DNA from: a bacterium
Lineage (GTDB): Bacteria > Desulfobacterota > GWC2-55-46
DNA: 9,179 bases
Assembly: GCA_004298725.1 (NCBI GenBank)
Contig: SCQA01000292.1
Span: 1 to 9,179 of the forward strand
Direction of reading: 5' to 3'
Shown in pieces: positions 6,665 through 9,179 of this stretch; within the stretch, counting starts at the first letter, position 1, and every line of letters starts with the position of its first letter. The translations under genes were made by a program, and so were the position numbers. The notes under the pieces were generated by a model. That model saw only the letters and a list, made by a program, of their open reading frames with translations, searched no databases and was not told where the DNA came from.

Positions 6665-7144
6665 TCACTTCCGGCTACCTTTGCCGTTGCCTTGCACAAA
6701 CGCCTTGAGGTGCTTGAGGTCGTCAAGCTCTTTCTGTTCTTCCTCAAGAAGTTGTTGCTTCCTGTTAATTTCCATATCTAACAACTTTTCAGAGTCTGCT
6801 ATCGGCAGGCGCGCAAGTTTATTTATCAGCTTTATCTGCTCGTTGTGCCCTGTTACCACCGCGAACGGCGCAAGCCACGCCGCCGGCCACATCTGGTCTT
6901 CCTTAGATTCCGCGGTGCGGTTATCGAGCATGGACTTGGTTACTTCGCGTCCGAGCATCTCGCTCATTTTGGCCGCCACCTCATAGCGCGATAAGCGGCA
7001 CATGCGGAGCGCTAACGACGCCTCTTCCTTCAAACGCGTCTCCACGTCAAACGCCCCCGGCGACTGAGCCTGCTCATTGACGGTCAACAGCTCCAACAAG
7101 CTCATCTGTTTAGGGTCAACTATCGGGGTTCTCTTTTTGCTCAT
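6665..7144 (-). CDS. Phage early regulator candidate, HTH-like with C-terminal coiled coil
   Basis: 159 aa. Residues 1-40 are polar. Residues 43-98 look like a lambda-repressor/XRE-type helical bundle: LALRMCRLSRYEVAAKMSEM (helices 1-2), then LGREVTKSMLDNRTAESK (recognition-helix region) and AAWLAPFAVVTGH. Residues 118-147 form a charged coiled coil (DMEINRKQQLLEEEQKELDD), which suggests a dimer or higher oligomer. It is the second leftward gene, just downstream of a consensus rightward promoter carrying a perfect palindrome (7179-7194). This is the place lambda puts cII, but there is no obvious sequence kinship to CII. A DNA-binding regulator is the best reading; the family name is not recognised. 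Confidence 0.75.
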   Translation of the reverse strand: MSKKRTPIVDPKQMSLLELLTVNEQAQSPGAFDVETRLKEEASLALRMCRLSRYEVAAKMSEMLGREVTKSMLDNRTAESKEDQMWPAAWLAPFAVVTGHNEQIKLINKLARLPIADSEKLLDMEINRKQQLLEEEQKELDDLKHLKAFVQGNGKGSRK

Positions 7145-7174
7145 ATGGCTACTAATCTCCGAGGCACATAGTCA

Positions 7175-7203
7175 TTGACAGCCGTATACGGCTGGTCTAA
7201 AAT
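7175..7203 (+). promoter_or_regulatory. Consensus sigma-70 promoter pointing right (TTGACA-N17-TAAAAT), antisense to cro
   Basis: TTGACA at 7175-7180 and TAAAAT at 7198-7203 with the ideal 17-base spacer. Transcription would start about 7210, run into the GC-rich folded stretch and, if it passes the hairpin at 7269-7291, read antisense across the Cro/Ner-like gene into the repressor. The geometry matches lambda P_RE. Confidence 0.6.
7179..7194. promoter_or_regulatory. Perfect 16-bp palindrome CAGCCGTATACGGCTG, candidate operator
   Basis: Fully self-complementary, overlapping the last two bases of the -35 box and most of the spacer of the rightward promoter. A repressor or activator bound here would control it directly. 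It is also in the leader of the leftward 159-aa gene. Confidence 0.65.
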
Positions 7204-7206
7204 CAA

Positions 7207-7212
7207 ATTATA
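7207..7212 (-). promoter_or_regulatory. Isolated perfect -10 box (TATAAT) upstream of the 159-aa gene
   Basis: The minus strand reads TATAAT here, but the -35 position is GC-rich (TGGGCG). A leftward promoter would need an activator. Transcription would begin about 7200 and run through the 16-bp palindrome. Confidence 0.3.
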
Positions 7213-7224
7213 TTTAAAACAGGG

Positions 7225-7258
7225 CGGGCCGCCCAGCCCCGGTAAGGTAAGCGGCCCG
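7225..7258. terminator. GC-rich hairpin, possible leftward terminator or attenuator
   Basis: CGGGCCGC / GCGGCCCG arms with an 18-base loop. On the minus strand the stem is followed by CCCTGTTTTAAAT, so it could stop early transcripts after the Cro/Ner-like gene. On the plus strand it is an internal stem of the candidate RNA. Confidence 0.4.
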
Positions 7259-7268
7259 TTCCTGTCGC

Positions 7269-7297
7269 GGACGCCTCGTGCGAGGGCGTCCACTTTT
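7269..7297 (+). terminator. Terminator-like hairpin GGACGCC...GGCGTCC followed by ACTTTT
   Basis: Seven GC-rich pairs (7269-7275 with 7285-7291) plus a small inner stem, then ACTTTTCC. This fits a modest intrinsic terminator for rightward transcription. The T-run is short, so termination may be partial. Confidence 0.45.
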
Positions 7298-7368
7298 CCC
7301 CGCCCTTGTGGGGAGGGAAGGCGGCTTCGCAGTATAGAAGAAACCCTTGCCCTAAGTGGACGTCCTCC

Positions 7369-7569
7369 TCACGCGGCTTTATTACTTGCAGGCCACAGCT
7401 CGGCGACGGACATGCCGAGTTCCGCGGCGATATACTTCTGTATCCGGCACGACTTGCCACGTCCGGAAATGACTATATAAACGGTCGTTGGGCTTACGTG
7501 TAGTTTTTTAGCTATATCTACGCCCTTGAGACCTTTAAAAGCCATCAGACCTTTTACTTTGCGGTTCAT
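7369..7569 (-). CDS. Cro/Ner-like HTH regulator, first gene of the early operon
   Basis: 66 aa. Almost the whole protein is one helix-turn-helix domain: GLKGVDIAKKLHVSPTTVYI (about 13-32) with recognition helix SPTTVYIVISGRG, then RIQKYIAAELGMSVAELWP. The closing ELWP is common in small XRE/Ner-type regulators of transposable phages. It is transcribed from the strong leftward promoter at 7610-7638, divergent from the repressor, as cro in lambda and ner in Mu, and would be expected to damp repressor and early transcription. The start at 7569 has only a weak AGGG 10 bases upstream; an in-frame ATG at codon 9 has AAGG close by and could be used instead. A 10-bp inverted repeat links its coding sequence to its leader. 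Confidence 0.85.
   Translation of the reverse strand: MNRKVKGLMAFKGLKGVDIAKKLHVSPTTVYIVISGRGKSCRIQKYIAAELGMSVAELWPASNKAA
7494..7503. repeat. Inverted-repeat partner TTACGTGTAG inside the cro-like gene
   Basis: Exact reverse complement of CTACACGTAA at 7582-7591, 88 bp away. It lies in the recognition-helix codons (LHVS), so coding constraint alone would not predict the match. Confidence 0.5.
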
Positions 7570-7581
7570 ATATTTTTTACC

Positions 7582-7591
7582 CTACACGTAA
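7582..7591. promoter_or_regulatory. CTACACGTAA motif in the early leader, candidate Cro/Ner site
   Basis: Lies between the early promoter -10 and the cro-like start; inverted copy at 7494-7503. A second operator class, distinct from the TACAAAATG class, is possible. Confidence 0.35.
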
Positions 7592-7609
7592 AGATTTCTT
7601 TATGATGGG

Positions 7610-7638
7610 AGTATAGTTACATTTTGTAGTCATGTCAA
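7610..7638 (-). promoter_or_regulatory. Leftward early promoter (TTGACA-N17-TATACT)
   Basis: On the minus strand, -35 TTGACA (7633-7638), a 17-base spacer and -10 TATACT (7610-7615): 11 of 12 consensus bases. Transcription would start about 7603 and drive the Cro/Ner-like gene and the early operon. The spacer holds the dyad TACATTTTGTA, so a bound repressor would block RNA polymerase. Confidence 0.85.
7618..7628. promoter_or_regulatory. Candidate repressor operator O1 (TACATTTTGTA)
   Basis: Imperfect dyad TACA...TGTA within the early-promoter spacer. Its CATTTTGTA core recurs inverted at 7648-7656 and directly at 7802-7810. Confidence 0.6.
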
Positions 7639-7647
7639 GGTAAAAAT

Positions 7648-7656
7648 TACAAAATG
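7648..7656. promoter_or_regulatory. Candidate repressor operator O2 (TACAAAATG), overlapping the repressor start codon
   Basis: Inverted copy of the O1 core, 28 bp centre to centre. It includes the repressor ATG, so binding could also give autoregulation. Confidence 0.5.
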
Positions 7657-8307
7657 AAGTCCTTATCTGAAATAGTAAATATAATTCGTAGTATTAAAGC
7701 CCTTTCTTCCGATGCTGACGTCGCGAATTTGTTAGGGATTAAGCCTAAAACTCTCGCAACGGCAAAAGTACGTAATAGTATCCCGTACGAAGTGTTGACT
7801 TCATTTTGTAATAGTGAGAAGTTATCTTTAAATTGGCTTCTCACCGGCGATGGGTCTAAATATAGGGGGGAGGATCGGCCATTTAGAGGCCCCGAACTCG
7901 CATCTTATGAAGGCGACCTTGTCGAAGTCCAAGTTTTTGCTTTGGCCGGAGCAGGGGACCCGAGGAAATTGACTACGGGAGAGCCTATAGAAACGCTTAT
8001 CTTGCCGAAGGAATTCATGTTAAACTATATCCTCCCCGTCAGGGTGGAGGGCGATAGCATGACACCAACGCTCAATGATGGCGCTACGGTCGGCATTGAC
8101 ACACACGATATAAAAATTACAAGCGGTAAGGTTTACGTTGTGTGGTTGGATTATGAAGGAGCGGTTATAAAAAGAGTTTTTGTCGAACCCGAACGGATTG
8201 TATTAAAATCCGATAACCCACTTTTTCCGCCCTCATATATTGCTCTAAGGGATGCGCCTGAACACTTTGTAATGGGGCGGGTCAAGTGGGTGATTCAAAA
8301 ACTTTAA
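7654..8307 (+). CDS. CI/LexA-type phage repressor (HTH plus S24 peptidase domain)
   Basis: 217 aa. The N-terminal HTH domain of CI type (about 5-64) has ALSSDADVANLLGIKPKTLA and ends with the typical SLNWLLTGDG. A linker carries an Ala-Gly-rich stretch (FALAGAGDP, 96-103), where LexA-like proteins cut themselves. The C-terminal S24 domain shows the nucleophile S135 in VEGDSMTPTL and the general base K173 in GAVIKRVF, so RecA-dependent self-cleavage and SOS induction are likely. That differs from phage Mu, whose c repressor lacks a peptidase domain. It represses the leftward early promoter, probably via TACAAAATG-type sites. Its own promoter is not obvious (weak TATGAT at 7601-7606) and its ribosome site is poor, so its expression may depend on another rightward promoter. 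Confidence 0.93.
   Translation: MKSLSEIVNIIRSIKALSSDADVANLLGIKPKTLATAKVRNSIPYEVLTSFCNSEKLSLNWLLTGDGSKYRGEDRPFRGPELASYEGDLVEVQVFALAGAGDPRKLTTGEPIETLILPKEFMLNYILPVRVEGDSMTPTLNDGATVGIDTHDIKITSGKVYVVWLDYEGAVIKRVFVEPERIVLKSDNPLFPPSYIALRDAPEHFVMGRVKWVIQKL
7802..7810. promoter_or_regulatory. Third CATTTTGTA copy inside the repressor gene
   Basis: Same 9-mer and orientation as the O1 core, 182 bp to its right. It may be an auxiliary operator or chance. Confidence 0.3.
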
Positions 8308-8347
8308 TTGTAGGGGATATTTCTATTTAATCATAATGGAGGTCATA

Positions 8348-8908
8348 ATGAAAAGGCTTTATTTAATTCTGGCGTTTTTATTTCTCCTTGTCGGGTGTCT
8401 ACCGCCGCCTCAACAGATACTTCCTAACACGCCTCAAGCGTACACGGCTGACTTTAACAATGTTTGGAACGCCGCGATTGATACTCTTGACAATCTCGGC
8501 TTCACCCCCGCGCAAATGCAGAAAGAGGACGGTTTTCTAACAACCGAAAGAAAAACGTTTTCCTCCTCAATTTACGGGGTCGCGCCATTCATCCCTTTTG
8601 CAAGAGCATTTGGCTCCATGAGCGCCAATATTAACCCCATGGCAACAATACCGGAACAAGTGAAGGTGACATTACGGATATTAAAAGATGGCAGTACCGT
8701 TACGGTTAAAGTGAACCCTTACATAGCTCATTCGATGCCAAATGGATGGGAACAGGTACAAAGCAACGGGCAACTCGAAAATAAAATACAAGCAGCAATT
8801 ACCCAACGTCTCTTAGAATCTTTAAAACCGAAAGAAACTACCTCATCGCCTTCGATTAAAACTGAAACACCTGCAACCCCTCTTCCAGTGGTTGATAAAA
8901 ACCCTTAG
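8348..8908 (+). CDS. Putative outer-membrane or periplasmic lipoprotein, prophage cargo (moron) candidate
   Basis: 186 aa from ATG 8348-8350, which has GGAGG 5 bases upstream; an ATG at 8336 lies inside that ribosome site and is rejected. A classic lipoprotein signal is present: MKRLYLILAFLFLLVGC, lipobox LVGC, so lipidated at C17. The mature part opens with proline-rich sequence, then a domain with FNNVWNAAIDTLDNLGF and KEDGFLTTERKTF. This resembles the small alpha/beta fold of BamC/NlpB-like and related lipoproteins. The tail is Pro/Thr-rich. It follows the repressor by 40 bases on the same strand with no clear promoter of its own, so it should be made in lysogens. Superinfection exclusion or another surface change is the natural guess; the exact family is not recognised. 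Confidence 0.82.
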   Translation: MKRLYLILAFLFLLVGCLPPPQQILPNTPQAYTADFNNVWNAAIDTLDNLGFTPAQMQKEDGFLTTERKTFSSSIYGVAPFIPFARAFGSMSANINPMATIPEQVKVTLRILKDGSTVTVKVNPYIAHSMPNGWEQVQSNGQLENKIQAAITQRLLESLKPKETTSSPSIKTETPATPLPVVDKNP

Positions 8909-8956
8909 TTGGTAGTTTTAGACAATGTGTTATATGTGGTTGTTTTTGTCAAATTT

Positions 8957-8975
8957 AGTTTGATTAGGTCAAACT
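8957..8975. other. Hairpin AGTTTGA-TTAGG-TCAAACT downstream of the lipoprotein gene
   Basis: Seven-base arms, extendable by about three weaker pairs. No T-run follows on either strand, so it is not a convincing intrinsic terminator; it may be a weak terminator or a protein site near the phage end. Confidence 0.4.
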
Positions 8976-9016
8976 GAAGAAGTGCTGTAAGCCATCCGTA
9001 AAGCTTTTCGCGAGCC

Positions 9017-9060
9017 AGTTATAACATTTTCACATAGTTAGTTATAACATCCCCTCACAT
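9017..9060. repeat. Tandem end repeats AGTTATAACAT (9017-9027, 9040-9050), candidate transposase-binding sites
   Basis: An 11-bp exact repeat at 23-bp spacing, each copy containing the palindrome GTTATAAC and each followed by a TCACAT or TTCACAT tail. Read from the outside inward: TGTGAGGGGATGTTATAACT and TGTGAAAATGTTATAACT. MuA sites are about 22 bp long and can lie side by side at Mu ends, so number, spacing and place all fit. A degenerate GTTATA at 8929-8934 may be a third site. Confidence 0.6.
9058..9059. other. Proposed phage left terminus (CA/TG) and host junction
   Basis: Mu-like elements end in 5'-TG...CA-3'. The outermost end repeat begins TG here on the minus strand, and the neighbouring gene ends at 9069. 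The flank 9060-9064 (TAATG) would be one half of a 5-bp target duplication. A terminus at 9056-9057 is also possible. Confidence 0.45.
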
Positions 9061-9068
9061 AATGGCTC

Positions 9069-9179
9069 TCAGCCAAGTAGGCTTGTAAGCGCTTGTTTTA
9101 TCTCGACCATTGACACGCCTGTTTCCATGCAGTAGCCGCGCGGCCTCTGGTTGACTATGGCGATGACCGGCAAAGGATA
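9069..9179 (-). CDS. 3' end of a gene outside the phage, probably host (partial)
   Basis: The minus-strand frame is open from the window edge to TGA at 9069-9071. Thirty-six residues are visible, including YPLPVIAIVNQRPRGYCMET and VEIKQALTSLLG at the C-terminus. The mixture of a hydrophobic strand, charged turn and terminal amphipathic helix looks like a real globular protein. Its codons end only ten bases from the proposed phage terminus, so the phage seems to have landed just past, or in the very tail of, a host gene. Product not recognised. Confidence 0.55.
   Translation of the reverse strand, partial: YPLPVIAIVNQRPRGYCMETGVSMVEIKQALTSLLG

Larger units (their letters stand above)
7210..7297 (+). 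ncRNA. Candidate structured small RNA (~88 nt)
   Basis: Begins at the start point predicted for the TTGACA/TAAAAT promoter and ends in a terminator-like hairpin plus T-run. The body holds an 8-bp GC stem (CGGGCCGC 7225-7232 with GCGGCCCG 7251-7258, 18-base loop) and the terminal hairpin. No open frame with a ribosome site is seen. The whole is inferred from signals; read-through to the repressor is an alternative. Confidence 0.35.
1..9059 (-). mobile_element. Mu-like transposable prophage, left end and early region (continues past base 1)
   Basis: The order repressor (divergent), Cro/Ner-like protein, accessory genes, DDE transposase, AAA+ ATPase and Gam is the early-region order of transposable phages of the Mu/B3/BcepMu kind. 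The right boundary is inferred: two repeats that could bind transposase end in a TG/CA terminus about 9059, and ten bases further on an unrelated open frame ends. The left boundary and the late genes are outside the window. The exact terminus is uncertain because the other end and the target duplication cannot be seen. Confidence 0.85.

Noticed and set aside
7203..7460. 85-aa minus-strand open frame overlapping the cro-like gene
   Set aside because: It starts inside the HTH gene with no ribosome site, runs through the folded GC-rich stretch, and its composition is that of translated palindromes.
7647..7844. 65-aa minus-strand frame inside the repressor gene
   Set aside because: Antisense shadow of the HTH domain without a ribosome site.
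8948..8953. Leftward promoter near the phage end (TTGACA on minus)
   Set aside because: The nearest -10-like TATAAC is only 12 bases away, too short a spacer.
8957..8975. Intrinsic terminator for the lipoprotein gene
   Set aside because: The hairpin is real, but no T-run follows on either strand; kept only as a hairpin.
1..9179. CRISPR array, tRNA or rRNA
   Set aside because: No regularly spaced repeats of CRISPR kind, no cloverleaf with a TTCGANNC-type arm and no rRNA stretches were seen.

Overview
This window is the left (early-gene) end of a Mu-type transposable prophage, running right to left on the minus strand. The signature set is all present: a rightward S24/CI-type repressor, a leftward Cro/Ner-like regulator, a DDE transposase (MuA type), an AAA+ target-selection ATPase (MuB/TniB type) and a Mu Gam host-nuclease inhibitor. 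No late (head or tail) genes are visible; the element continues past base 1. Mid-range GC, GGAGG-type ribosome sites, an N-terminal lipobox protein and a Mu-type phage all point to a Gram-negative host. A deltaproteobacterial or Nitrospirota-like host is only an impression from protein flavour.

Layout from right to left. 9069-9179: 3' end of a minus-strand gene, probably host. 9017-9059: two copies of an AGTTATAACAT repeat set 23 bp apart. A TG/CA terminus about 9059 is the best candidate for the phage end. 8348-8908 (+): a lipoprotein lying between the end and the repressor, the classic place for a lysogenic-conversion cargo gene. 7654-8307 (+): the repressor. 7570-7653: the genetic switch, with a near-perfect leftward sigma-70 early promoter whose spacer holds a TACATTTTGTA dyad. 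7369-7569 (-): Cro/Ner-like protein. 7145-7368: a non-coding, GC-rich, strongly folded stretch. It starts with a consensus rightward promoter overlapping a perfect 16-bp palindrome and contains a terminator-like hairpin. It therefore looks like a lambda P_RE-style promoter antisense to cro, a small RNA gene, or both.

Leftward early operon: 159-aa HTH-like protein (lambda cII position), a 49-aa single-span membrane protein, a membrane-anchored SLT-type muramidase/transglycosylase, a 118-aa winged-helix protein, a spacer with two CCGGTA palindromes, a 296-aa coiled-coil protein, transposase, ATPase, Gam, a 38-aa zinc-ribbon microprotein overlapping gam, a MazG-like protein, a 169-aa conserved-type unknown, and the start of one more gene at the window edge. 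Most are separated by short gaps or 4-nt overlaps and read as one operon.

How it works together (inference): in the lysogen, the repressor sits on the early promoter and, with the lipoprotein, is expressed from the right arm. On induction, the leftward operon makes the transposition machine (transposase plus ATPase), protects DNA ends (Gam) and supplies accessory factors. The regulatory DNA at 7145-7368 and 5444-5530 and the unusual early cell-wall gene pair are the least ordinary parts.
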